From positions 1-64,000 of the forward strand of contig CALOBA010000077.1 of assembly GCA_942491465.1 (NCBI GenBank): a stretch of DNA of 64,000 nucleotides, in the 5' to 3' direction. Made by a program: the position numbers and the translations under genes. Below the pieces are notes generated by a model. That model saw only the letters and a program-made list of their open reading frames with translations, ran no database searches and was not told where the DNA came from. Below are positions 39,915 through 48,702 of the stretch, one piece after another. The DNA comes from CALOBA01 sp942491465 (GTDB lineage: Bacteria > Pseudomonadota > Gammaproteobacteria > Chromatiales > Chromatiaceae). How positions within the stretch are numbered: the stretch's first letter is position 1; the number at the start of each line of letters is the position of its first letter.

Positions 39915-42900
39915 TCAGCGCCGACGGCGCGATTCGATCCACCGCGTCCCGCCATCGATCCGATTGTTGTCGCGGAACCGGTAGGCGGCCTCGATCAGCG
40001 AGAGCCGCGCCCGCTCCGCGCCCCAGCGGCGGACACGCTCGGGGGGGGGCTCGTCGGCCTCGATCCAGAGCCGCCAGAGCAGGGCGGCGTCGTTCCAGTA
40101 GGCGCCGGCAATGTAGTGGCCATCGGGGCTGAAGGCGGCACCGGCGACGCCGCCGAGGTCGGCGCTGAGCGGCAGGTAGGGGTCGAGCACGGCGGTCTGC
40201 TCCGGCAGCCGGTCGGGGCGGCGCCAGAGCAGGATGTCGCCGTCGCGGGAGGCGGTGAGCATCCAGCGATCGTCGCCCGGGGCGAAGGCGATGCGGTAGA
40301 TGCGGTCTCGGTGGCCGCGCAGGATGGCCCTCGGCCGGCCCGCGCGGTCCCAGAGCCGGGCGGTCTTGTCCAGCGCGCCGGTGAGGATCAGCGCGCTGTC
40401 CTCGGAGAAGGCCAGGTCGTAGATGCGCCCGGCATGACCCCGCAGCACCGGGCCGGGGCGGCAACCCTCTGCGCCGATGTTGATCAGGGCCGCATGCTCG
40501 CCCCCGGCGGCGGCGATGCTGTCGCCGTCGGGGGCGACGGCGATGGCGGCGATGGCGCCGATGTCCAGGTCCAGCCGACAGTGGCGCCGCCAGCTGCCGT
40601 CGGGGCCCAGGCGCAGCAGGCGGATGGTTCCGGCATCGTCGCCGGTGGCGACCAAGGTTGCGTCGTCTCCGGGCAGCAGCGCCGCGGCGGCCACCGGGGC
40701 GGTGGGGTGCTCGATGGCGGCAAGCGCGTCGATGGGGGCGCAGGCATCGATGGAGAACAGGCGCACCGGGTCGGCCGGGTCGTCGGAGGTGGTCAGCAGC
40801 CAGTGCCCGGTCGGGTCGATGAGGGCGTTGAGGACCTGGCCCTGGTCCGATGCGGTGACCGCAAGCCGGCAGTGACGTCCGCTGACCAGGTTCTGGACCA
40901 TGGCGCTGCCGTCGTTGGCCGCCGAGGCCAGGAGCCGCGCGTCGGCGGAGAAGCGCACTTGGCGGACCGGGGCGCGGTGGCGCTGAAGATCGGGTAGCTC
41001 CGTGGGCGCATCGCCGGCGCCGTCGCGGCGGTAGCGCCAGACGCGCACGTTGCCGTCGAAGTCGGCGGTGGCCAGCAGCAGGGCGCGGCCCTCCGGGGCC
41101 AGTTCCGGGGGCGCCGCGGCGAGGGCGAGGTTCCAGACATGATCGGCATGGTCGAGCTGCCGGGCGAGGCGCGATACCGCCGTCAGGCTCCAGAGCCGGA
41201 TGGTGCCGTCGCTGTTGGAGTAGGTGGCGATGCGGCGACCGGCAGCGATGAAGCCGGCCTTGTGGATCGCGCCATCATGGCCGAGCACGGCAATGGGCTC
41301 GCCGGTCTGCAGGCCCCAGACCCGCGCGGTCCCGTCCAATGACGCGCTCAAGACCAGGCTTTCACCACTGCTGGCAGGGCCCAGGTCGGCGACCGGGGGG
41401 TCGGCGATGGCCACCCGCTCGACGCTCAGGGCGTGGCGACCGAGGATCATCGCCTGTGCCGGCTGTCCCGGCGGACCCAGGCTCCAGCGCACGACCTGGC
41501 CCTCATCGTCGACGGCGACCAGGAAGTCCCCGGCGGGACCGAAGGCGAGATCGCGCACCGCGCTGTTGTGCATCTTGAAGCTGCGCTCGCCGATCCGCGC
41601 CTCGATGAGCTCGCCCAGCGCGCTGCCGTCGCGACGATACAGGCGCACCCGCTCGTCGACGGCGGCGATGGCGATGCGCTCGCCCTCGGCATCGAAGACC
41701 GCCGCATTGAACGGGCGCCCCAAGGGGCCGTCCACCGGCAGCGACAGCCGAATGTTGCCGTCGTCCAGCCCGATCAGGTGGCTGCGGCCGGCCTCGGAGG
41801 CGGTGAGCAGCACGCTGCCCGCCGGGTCGAAGCCGAGGTCGCGCAGGCCGCCCTCGTCGAGATCGAGCTGGACCGGGATCAGCCCCGATCGGCGCAGGTC
41901 GAGCACGCAGAGGCCGCCGTCGGCACGAGCCAGGGCCAGGTACCGACGCGCCGAATCGAGGCTGTACTCGGCCCCGGCGGGGGCGCCGCAGCCGTAGTCC
42001 GGCGCGGTGCCGGCGCTCGCCGGCAGCCGCCAGACCCCGGTCTCGCCGATACCGAAGGCGGTGCCGTCGGCATCGATGATCAGGCTATGAAGATCGAGCC
42101 CGCGGCCATCGAGGTCGCGATCGGGCAGGTAGCGACCTCGCGACAGGCGCCAACGCCGCGCGCCGCCGTCAGGTGCCAGCGTGGCGAGCAGCGCCCCGCT
42201 GCTGTCCAGGCCGGGAAACCGGGGCTGGCCGGCGGCGCTGCCGGGACTCGCGGCCATGGCCACCAGCCGGTTGTTGCTGAAGGCGTTGCTGAGGGTGTTG
42301 AGCGCCTTCTCCGGCAGGTGCGGACCGGCCTCGATGGCCTGGGCGACCGCCTGGGGGCTGTTGCCGCGGGCGATGTAGAGATCGGCCTCTTTGAGTTGAC
42401 TACGGCTGAGATTGATCCGGGCCTTGTCGTTTGCGCGCCAGGCGAGCAGCGCGCTGACGCTCGCCACCAGCAGCAGCAGGGTCAGCAGGACGCCGACCAG
42501 CACGACCAGCCGATGGCGCCAGCGCAGGTCGCTGAGGCGGGCGGCGGATTGGCGCAGCAGGGCCTGCTCCCCCGGCTCCAGCTCCGCGCCGATCGCTGCC
42601 GCCAGCGGGGCGATGTCGGCGAAGCCTGCCGCACCAAGCAGATAGTCGCTGTTGCAGTCGGTGCGCCGCCAGAGCTGGGCCTGGCGGGTCAGGCGCGCGC
42701 GCAGGGCAAGCTGGCGGCGGTGCGCCGGGTCGGCGAGCCAGTCGCGCACCGGTGGCCAGTCCAGCAGGGCCGGATGGGTGAGCACCGCCGTGGGGCGAAG
42801 CAGCTCGGGCGCGCCCGGCTCCGTCGCGGTGGCCGCGCCGTCGCCGGTAGGGTTCGCCATCGGCGTCGGCTCATGACCCTGATCCACCCCGTCGACCCGG

Positions 42901-44747
42901 GCCCTGCCGAGAGGACCGCGTTGCCACAGCGACCGCAGCAGGCCCCCGGTCTCATCCCCCACCGGCTCGCAGTCGACCCCGCTGCTCGGGTCGGCAACGG
43001 CATCGGTGGTCACCAGCCGCGCATCCACCAGGGCAGCGAGCAGCCGGGCACAGGCCGGGTCGCGACGCAGCACGCTCGGGTCGGCCTCGCGCAGCGTGCA
43101 GTGACCGGAGACGCCCGACTCCCGGCGCAACAGGGCACGACAGAGCGCCGGCAGCGCGGCACGGGTCTCGGGGTCGAGGTTGGCCCAGCAGGCGTTGGCT
43201 CGCGCCAGGACTTGCCCGGACAGGCCACCTTGACGCCGGTAGTCGTCGCGGCCGAGCAGGAGCTCGCCGGTCTCGGTGCGCCGATCTTCGCCGGCGACCG
43301 CCTGGTAGGCGGCATCGAGCGCCGCCTGCACCGGCATCAGCCAATGCACCAGCGCTGCGGCGTCGGCCTCGATCTGCTCCACCAGACCGCGACCGACCCG
43401 CTCGATGTCCGGATCATCCAGGCTGATCCCGGCAACGCGCGCCGGGATCTCTACGACTTGGCGCAGACTGGCCGGGGCCGGCGGTGCCAGCATCAGGCGG
43501 TTTGCCTGGCGCAGCAGCGCGTTGAGGGGCGCGACGGCGTCCAGCCGCGGCAGGCTATCCGCCCGCGCGGACAGGATCACCGTGATCGGCGGCTGGCGGG
43601 CCAACACCCCCAGCACCTCGCCGATGATGCGGCCCTGATCGGCGACGTCCTTGGTCGGGCCGTCCGGGAGCAAGACCTCCAGCGGGTCCAGGATCAGCAC
43701 GAGACGCCGGACCGCATCGGCCCCCGCATGGGTGCGGCCGAGGGCCGCGGCGATCTGTCGCGCCGCCCACCCCGGCTCGGCGCGCAGCAGCCGGCTCAGG
43801 CTGTCCGCATCGACACCGTCGGCCCGCAGGGCGTCGGCGAGGACGGGCTCGTCCATCAGGGCGGCGGCGAGGGCATCGATGGGCGCCTGATTTGCAGCCG
43901 GCGCGACCATTATGCCGTGCATCCGGGCAACGCCCTCGAACAGGAACGGCCTGGTCAGCCGCGGCACCAGCCCGGCGCGCAACAGGGAGGTCTTGCCGCA
44001 ACCGCTGGCACCGCTGAGCAGCAGACAACCGATCTCGTCCGACCCGCGCTCGGCCAGCAGGCCGATGAGCTCGCGCAGCTCGCGCTCCCGCCCGGCGAAG
44101 ACGCGGGCGTCGGGCTGCTCGAAGGGGCGGTCGGGGCGAAACGGGCTGCCATGCCAGTGCAGATCGTCGCCGAGGTGCGCCCGACGCTCGAGGCTGATGC
44201 GTCGGTTCAGGAGCTTGCGCAGCTGCAGCCCGAGCAGCTCGCGCAGCTCGGCGTCGCTCTCGAAGGTGCGGAACGCCCGGCGAAAGCTGTTGTCCGGGTT
44301 GAAGAAGTGCTCGCGGAAAAAGGCGTCCAGGCGCTGCCGATCGGTGAGCGCCTCCGTCGCCACCTCGGCATTGGTCACATCCACCAGCCGCGGCGCGACC
44401 TTCTTGTAGACCAGCACCTCCGGCGTGCCGCGCTCGATCGACGCCTCGACCGCGCTGACGAACTCCCACTCGGTCCCGGTCATACCCCGGTAGGGCTCCT
44501 GGGGGAGCGGTGAGCCGAGCCGCGCCCAGAGGATCACCAGCACGATGTCGCAGTCCCGCGGCTGGGTCAGACCCGCTTGGAAGGTTCGATCGGCGGTCAG
44601 CGCCTCCTCCTCCCAGAGGATCGTCTGCAGGCGAAAGTAGGGGAGATATTCCTGCGCCAACCGCTCGACCACGTCCTTGATCAGGGCACGCTCATGGTCC
44701 ACGTCCGAGGGCGACGAGACAAAGATGCGCAGCGGCAGCTCGCTCAC
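39915..44747 (-). CDS. STAND NTPase: DUF4062, P-loop, membrane helix, WD40 repeats
   Basis: 1610 residues. The N-terminus LRIFVSSPSDVDHERALIKD and GMTGTEWEFVSAVEASI is DUF4062 (about 1-115), a domain related in fold to TIR. Walker A is SGASGCGKTS (245-254) and Walker B LVLILDPLEVLL (349-360). A helical region follows, then one membrane helix (745-769, RLVVLVGVLLTLLLL). From about 860 to 1585 WD40 blades with SASLDGTARVW, SNSDGTIRLWSL and TGALDKTARLWDRAG form sensor propellers. STAND proteins are signal-triggered switches, often for defence or programmed death. It has no clear operon partner and appears intact. Confidence 0.88.
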   Translation of the reverse strand: MSELPLRIFVSSPSDVDHERALIKDVVERLAQEYLPYFRLQTILWEEEALTADRTFQAGLTQPRDCDIVLVILWARLGSPLPQEPYRGMTGTEWEFVSAVEASIERGTPEVLVYKKVAPRLVDVTNAEVATEALTDRQRLDAFFREHFFNPDNSFRRAFRTFESDAELRELLGLQLRKLLNRRISLERRAHLGDDLHWHGSPFRPDRPFEQPDARVFAGRERELRELIGLLAERGSDEIGCLLLSGASGCGKTSLLRAGLVPRLTRPFLFEGVARMHGIMVAPAANQAPIDALAAALMDEPVLADALRADGVDADSLSRLLRAEPGWAARQIAAALGRTHAGADAVRRLVLILDPLEVLLPDGPTKDVADQGRIIGEVLGVLARQPPITVILSARADSLPRLDAVAPLNALLRQANRLMLAPPAPASLRQVVEIPARVAGISLDDPDIERVGRGLVEQIEADAAALVHWLMPVQAALDAAYQAVAGEDRRTETGELLLGRDDYRRQGGLSGQVLARANACWANLDPETRAALPALCRALLRRESGVSGHCTLREADPSVLRRDPACARLLAALVDARLVTTDAVADPSSGVDCEPVGDETGGLLRSLWQRGPLGRARVDGVDQGHEPTPMANPTGDGAATATEPGAPELLRPTAVLTHPALLDWPPVRDWLADPAHRRQLALRARLTRQAQLWRRTDCNSDYLLGAAGFADIAPLAAAIGAELEPGEQALLRQSAARLSDLRWRHRLVVLVGVLLTLLLLVASVSALLAWRANDKARINLSRSQLKEADLYIARGNSPQAVAQAIEAGPHLPEKALNTLSNAFSNNRLVAMAASPGSAAGQPRFPGLDSSGALLATLAPDGGARRWRLSRGRYLPDRDLDGRGLDLHSLIIDADGTAFGIGETGVWRLPASAGTAPDYGCGAPAGAEYSLDSARRYLALARADGGLCVLDLRRSGLIPVQLDLDEGGLRDLGFDPAGSVLLTASEAGRSHLIGLDDGNIRLSLPVDGPLGRPFNAAVFDAEGERIAIAAVDERVRLYRRDGSALGELIEARIGERSFKMHNSAVRDLAFGPAGDFLVAVDDEGQVVRWSLGPPGQPAQAMILGRHALSVERVAIADPPVADLGPASSGESLVLSASLDGTARVWGLQTGEPIAVLGHDGAIHKAGFIAAGRRIATYSNSDGTIRLWSLTAVSRLARQLDHADHVWNLALAAAPPELAPEGRALLLATADFDGNVRVWRYRRDGAGDAPTELPDLQRHRAPVRQVRFSADARLLASAANDGSAMVQNLVSGRHCRLAVTASDQGQVLNALIDPTGHWLLTTSDDPADPVRLFSIDACAPIDALAAIEHPTAPVAAAALLPGDDATLVATGDDAGTIRLLRLGPDGSWRRHCRLDLDIGAIAAIAVAPDGDSIAAAGGEHAALINIGAEGCRPGPVLRGHAGRIYDLAFSEDSALILTGALDKTARLWDRAGRPRAILRGHRDRIYRIAFAPGDDRWMLTASRDGDILLWRRPDRLPEQTAVLDPYLPLSADLGGVAGAAFSPDGHYIAGAYWNDAALLWRLWIEADEPPPERVRRWGAERARLSLIEAAYRFRDNNRIDGGTRWIESRRRR

Positions 44748-44986
44748 GCGTGCCTCCGGCCCGGCTCAGGCCGCCCGTCGAGGACTACCCGGCCCCTGCA
44801 CGTTTGGTGTTTTGGCAGTCGAACATGCTTGCGCCTAGACACGCGATAACGGCAACTACGATCATTTTTGTCCACGGTTTCTTGTTCCGAGTCTGCCGAG
44901 TTGGGAAGCACTGCAACACCTTGGGCATCGAACGCGCTAGAATCCTACCATCCACCCTGCCGCCCGACCCGCGTGGAGGGAGCTTT

Positions 44987-46933
44987 ATGTCCCCGAGCGA
45001 CATCCGAGAAACGGATACATCCGAATCTGCGCGCATGGAGCAGCTCATCCTTGATGCCGTCCATGCCGCGCACCGATTTGCCGATCCCGATGCCTATCTG
45101 CAATGGGCACGGCGGGCCATCCCCATCGTGCTGGACCTGGAAGCGGGGCTGCCCGTCGATGAGCAGCGTCGCCTCGCCGGCCTGCTCGGGATCGCCATTT
45201 GGAACGCCACACCCTTCCCCGACAACGGCTGGAGGCCGCGGCCATTGCCCGAGCCTTCGCTGGATGCCCCCTGTCCCTGCGGCTCCGGTGAGCGCTTCGA
45301 AGCTTGCTGTGCTGCCGCCGGGGAGCTGCCGGAGATCCCGATCGAGCTGGTCTGGGAGCTGCTGCTGTTCGACCTCCCCGAGGCCCAGATCCAACAGGCC
45401 CTGGACGACGACGCCATCCCGACGGAGCTGTACGCCCGGCTCGCCGAGCGCTGGATCGACGACGAGCGTCCGCGCCGCGCCGTGCAACTGCTGGAGCCGC
45501 TGTTCCGAACGGACCTCAGCGCTGTGGACGCGGTCTACGAGTCGGCCCTGGACCGGCTCTGCGACGCCTACGATCTCCTGGACCATCACAAGAAGCGCGA
45601 CAGTCTGTTGCTGCGGGTCGCCAACGAGGCTGTCCACCCGCTGCGGGCCGCTGCCTGGCAACGCATCAGCACCAACCTCATCGACGAGGGGGAGCTGGAG
45701 CAAGCCAGGAGCGCCTTCGTCCAGGCCCAGCGGCATGGTCCCGACAGCCCGGGCACCGCACTGGTGGAGATCACCCTGCTGGCGAGCCGACACCAAGATG
45801 ATCACGCCAGGGCGCGCGCCCTGTTCTGGCGTCACCGACTGATCCGGGCCGGCTATGCCGGCGAGCCCATCATTGGCTTCCTGGACGAGGCCGTAAAGGA
45901 TCCCCAAGGTGCGCTGCTGCAAACGCACGCGGCGGTACTGGACCCCACGCTGGTAGAGCTGCACGCTTGGATCACGGCGCTTTGCGAGCGACCGATACAG
46001 CTTCACCGCCCCGCCCCGGTCGCCGATGCGCCACCACCGGCACCGCCGGGACAGCTTCAGCTATTCCCCGAGAACGCGCTGCCCCTGCCCGATGACGCAC
46101 CCCGCAGCGGCGAGCGGGCGGCCCTATGCTCGCCGGCCTCGCTGGTTCGCCTGGAGCAGGCCTGGCACCAACGCTTCCCGGTGCCGAAGCCCGACGCGGT
46201 GCGGCTGACCGCCGACGGTGCCGAGACCGCCTGGCAAGCCACCGACTGGATCGAGCTGCTGCTGCAATACCCCGAGACCGGCGACAGCCTCGATATCCTC
46301 GACGACGTCGCCACCGTCTTATACGACCACCCCGAGAGCAGCCTGCCCTGGGTCTCGAACAAGCTGATGCGACCGCTGTTGGCCCGCGCCGAGGCCATCA
46401 TCGATGCCAGTCTGGCGGCGGAGCCGCCCTGCGCGCTGCCCTGGTCCGAGGCACGCAATCGTCCGGCCCTGCGCATGCTGGTGCGCCGTTGGCTGCAGCA
46501 TATCGAAGAAGATGAGCACGCCGCCGGCGCAACGGTGCTCGAGCGCTTGCTGCAACTGAATCCCGCCGATCATCACGGCATCCGTGCGGAGCTGATGAAC
46601 CACTACCTGCGCCAGGATCTGGACGAGCAAGCCCTCGACCTAGCGCAGCAATTTCCGGGCGACGCCCTCGCCGATCTTGCCTATGGCGAGGTGCTGGCGC
46701 TGTTTCGACTCGGTGAATCGGAGCGGGCCGCGCAGGCATTGCGCGCGGCCGTCGGTCGGCTGCCCAGCATTCCCGTCTACCTCATGCGCAAGCGCGTCAA
46801 GCGCCCGGCATTGGCGGCGGAGGGTGGCGTTCCGGATGGTGACGGCCAGGCTTGGCTTTATCGCGAGGCCATGCGCGATGTCTGGGCCGCCGAGCCCGGC
46901 CTGCTGGCGTGGATGAAGCGGCACACGGCCTGA
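44987..46933 (+). CDS. SEC-C motif protein with TPR-like repeats
   Basis: 648 residues from ATG 44987 (MSPSDIRETDTSESARMEQL), preceded by GGAGGGAG. A SEC-C zinc motif, APCPCGSGERFEACC, lies at about residues 88-102. The remainder is helical with TPR-like pairs (YARLAERWIDDERPRRAVQL LEPLF, LFRLGESERAAQALRAAVGR LPS). SEC-C modules bind zinc and often mediate protein-protein contact. Earlier in-frame ATGs exist (44750) but lack a ribosome site. It is divergent from the STAND gene, 240 bases apart. Function unknown. Confidence 0.75.
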   Translation: MSPSDIRETDTSESARMEQLILDAVHAAHRFADPDAYLQWARRAIPIVLDLEAGLPVDEQRRLAGLLGIAIWNATPFPDNGWRPRPLPEPSLDAPCPCGSGERFEACCAAAGELPEIPIELVWELLLFDLPEAQIQQALDDDAIPTELYARLAERWIDDERPRRAVQLLEPLFRTDLSAVDAVYESALDRLCDAYDLLDHHKKRDSLLLRVANEAVHPLRAAAWQRISTNLIDEGELEQARSAFVQAQRHGPDSPGTALVEITLLASRHQDDHARARALFWRHRLIRAGYAGEPIIGFLDEAVKDPQGALLQTHAAVLDPTLVELHAWITALCERPIQLHRPAPVADAPPPAPPGQLQLFPENALPLPDDAPRSGERAALCSPASLVRLEQAWHQRFPVPKPDAVRLTADGAETAWQATDWIELLLQYPETGDSLDILDDVATVLYDHPESSLPWVSNKLMRPLLARAEAIIDASLAAEPPCALPWSEARNRPALRMLVRRWLQHIEEDEHAAGATVLERLLQLNPADHHGIRAELMNHYLRQDLDEQALDLAQQFPGDALADLAYGEVLALFRLGESERAAQALRAAVGRLPSIPVYLMRKRVKRPALAAEGGVPDGDGQAWLYREAMRDVWAAEPGLLAWMKRHTA

Positions 46934-47003
46934 GCATGACGTTTTTCCTATCAATCACTCGCCGCGTTGAGGCCATGCCCGCGCGGGCCATTGGAGATCT
47001 CTG

Positions 47004-48140
47004 ATGACGAACCTCTATCGCGTCGTCTTCACCGGCAGACTGCGCAGCGGCATCGCTGCCGAGCAGGCCGCGCGCGACTTCGCGTCCGTCTTCAAGGTGC
47101 CGGAAGAAAAGGCCTGGAAGCTGGTCCTCGACGGCAACGAGCACGTCCTCAAGAAGGAGGTGAATCAGAGCAATGCCGAGCGCTACATGCAGATCCTCGA
47201 AGAGATCGGCCTGGAGATCCGTATCGACCCGATACAGCCCGCCGCAGCGCCGCCTCCCCCACCACGACCATCGACCCCGCCACCGGCCCCGCGTCCCGCG
47301 CCGATGGAGCCCGCCGGTACCGGTGCGCCCCGCGCCGACAACCCCTACGCGCCCCCGGTCGCGGATCTGACGCCGCCTCCCGCGGCAACATCGATGGGCG
47401 CGATGATCGGCCCCGTCAAGGTCGATGCCGACCATGGCTGGAGCTGGATCACCCGGGCCTTCCAGGATCATTTCAGACAGGCCCCCGGTCCCTGGATCGG
47501 CGCGTTTGTATTCCTCGCGGTGATCGGCATGCTGCTCAGCCTGATCCCGTTCCTCGGCGGGTTGATCAACGCCGTGCTGGGGCCGATCTTCCTCGGCGGC
47601 CTGATGTACGGCGCCCAGTGCCAAAGCCAGGGTCAGCGGATCGAATTCAATCACCTGTTCGCCGGCTTCTCCAACAACACCGGTCGCCTGGCGGCGGTGG
47701 GCGGACTCTACCTGCTCGGCATCCTGTTGACGACGATCGTCGCAATGATCATCGGCGGTATCCTCGGTGCGCTCCTAGCGGCAGGCATGGATCCCCAGGC
47801 ATTCGAGGCCGGTGATCCGAACGCAACCATGGCGGCGATGGGACCGGTGATGGTCATCGTCATGCTGATTGCGCTTGCGGCCTTTGTACCGATCGTCATG
47901 GCCTACTGGTTCGCCCCGGCGTTGGTCATGCTCGACGACATGAAGCCCGTGGATGCGATGAAGCTGAGCTTCCAAGGCTGTTGGCGTAATATCGTACCGT
48001 TTCTGCTCTACGGGCTGATCTCCATCGGCTTGGCCATCGTCGCCCTACTGCCCTTGGGCCTCGGAATCTTTATCCTGTCGCCGGTCTTGATGGCCTCGAT
48101 GTATACCGCGTACCGCGACATCTTCTACGGGTCGCGCTGA
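47004..48140 (+). CDS. membrane protein with N-terminal VVFTGRL domain (BPSS1780-like)
   Basis: 378 residues. An N-terminal soluble domain (MTNLYRVVFTGRLRSGIAAE QAARDFASVF, KEVNQSNAERYMQILEEIGL EIRI, about 1-78) is joined by a Pro-rich linker (about 79-130) to a membrane domain with five or six helices (FVFLAVIGMLLSLIPFLGGL, LLGILLTTIVAMIIGGIL, VMVIVMLIALAAFVPIVMAY, FLLYGLISIGLAIVALLPLG). The C-terminal part resembles BPSS1780-family integral membrane proteins of unknown function. The N-terminal domain resembles that of the next gene. It lies downstream of the SEC-C gene, in the same direction. Confidence 0.7.
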   Translation: MTNLYRVVFTGRLRSGIAAEQAARDFASVFKVPEEKAWKLVLDGNEHVLKKEVNQSNAERYMQILEEIGLEIRIDPIQPAAAPPPPPRPSTPPPAPRPAPMEPAGTGAPRADNPYAPPVADLTPPPAATSMGAMIGPVKVDADHGWSWITRAFQDHFRQAPGPWIGAFVFLAVIGMLLSLIPFLGGLINAVLGPIFLGGLMYGAQCQSQGQRIEFNHLFAGFSNNTGRLAAVGGLYLLGILLTTIVAMIIGGILGALLAAGMDPQAFEAGDPNATMAAMGPVMVIVMLIALAAFVPIVMAYWFAPALVMLDDMKPVDAMKLSFQGCWRNIVPFLLYGLISIGLAIVALLPLGLGIFILSPVLMASMYTAYRDIFYGSR

Positions 48141-48246
48141 CAGAAAATTCCTACAACGATTGTGGTCTTCGCTGATGCCCCAACAAGGCCCTGGCGCTTA
48201 GAGTTCTAAGGAAAGAACCGCACAGCAACCCCCGCAGGAGCCCCGC

Positions 48247-48702
48247 ATGACCACCCGCTGCAACCTCGTCTTCGCTGGCCGCATCACCCCCGAACTTGAT
48301 CCGAACCCGGTAACCGATCGACTGGTCCGCGTGCTCCAACGCTTACCCCAGGCCGCCGCGGAGTTGGTGGGCCCCGACAAGCGCTGCCCGAAATGCGGGT
48401 CGGCCCAAGTCCAGAACGGCATTTGCCGGGACTGCGGCCTGTTGACCGAACTCTATGCACCGCGCGGTGTCAGGATGGCCGGCGCGCCGCTCCTCAGCAT
48501 CGTTGATCCTCTGCCGGAGCCGCAGCCGGTCATCCCGCGACCGCGGCCCACCCCTCGAGCGGCCGCGCCGGTGTCCGTGCGCGCCGATGCATCATCGCCG
48601 CCAGTCCGCCCGGCATCCGCAGGCGGCTTGCTTCTCGGGCTCCACCTCCTCACCAATCCCGAACACGTCCATCAAGGGGCGATACCGCTCAACCGACACT
48701 GA
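48247..48702 (+). CDS. zinc-ribbon protein with VFAGRI domain
   Basis: 151 residues: MTTRCNLVFAGRITPELDPN PVTDRLVRVLQRLPQAAAEL V, similar to the start of the previous gene, then a zinc ribbon KRCPKCGSAQVQNGICRDCG (two CPxC-type pairs) and a Pro-rich tail ending GGLLLGLHLLTN. The stop overlaps the start of the next gene (TGATG). No named family. The shared N-terminal domain in two adjacent genes hints at a common binding partner. Confidence 0.6.
   Translation: MTTRCNLVFAGRITPELDPNPVTDRLVRVLQRLPQAAAELVGPDKRCPKCGSAQVQNGICRDCGLLTELYAPRGVRMAGAPLLSIVDPLPEPQPVIPRPRPTPRAAAPVSVRADASSPPVRPASAGGLLLGLHLLTNPEHVHQGAIPLNRH

Noticed and set aside
41433..44513. 1026-codon open frame antisense to the STAND gene
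   Set aside because: Long antisense frames are common in GC-rich genes; the other strand has clear Walker and WD40 motifs.
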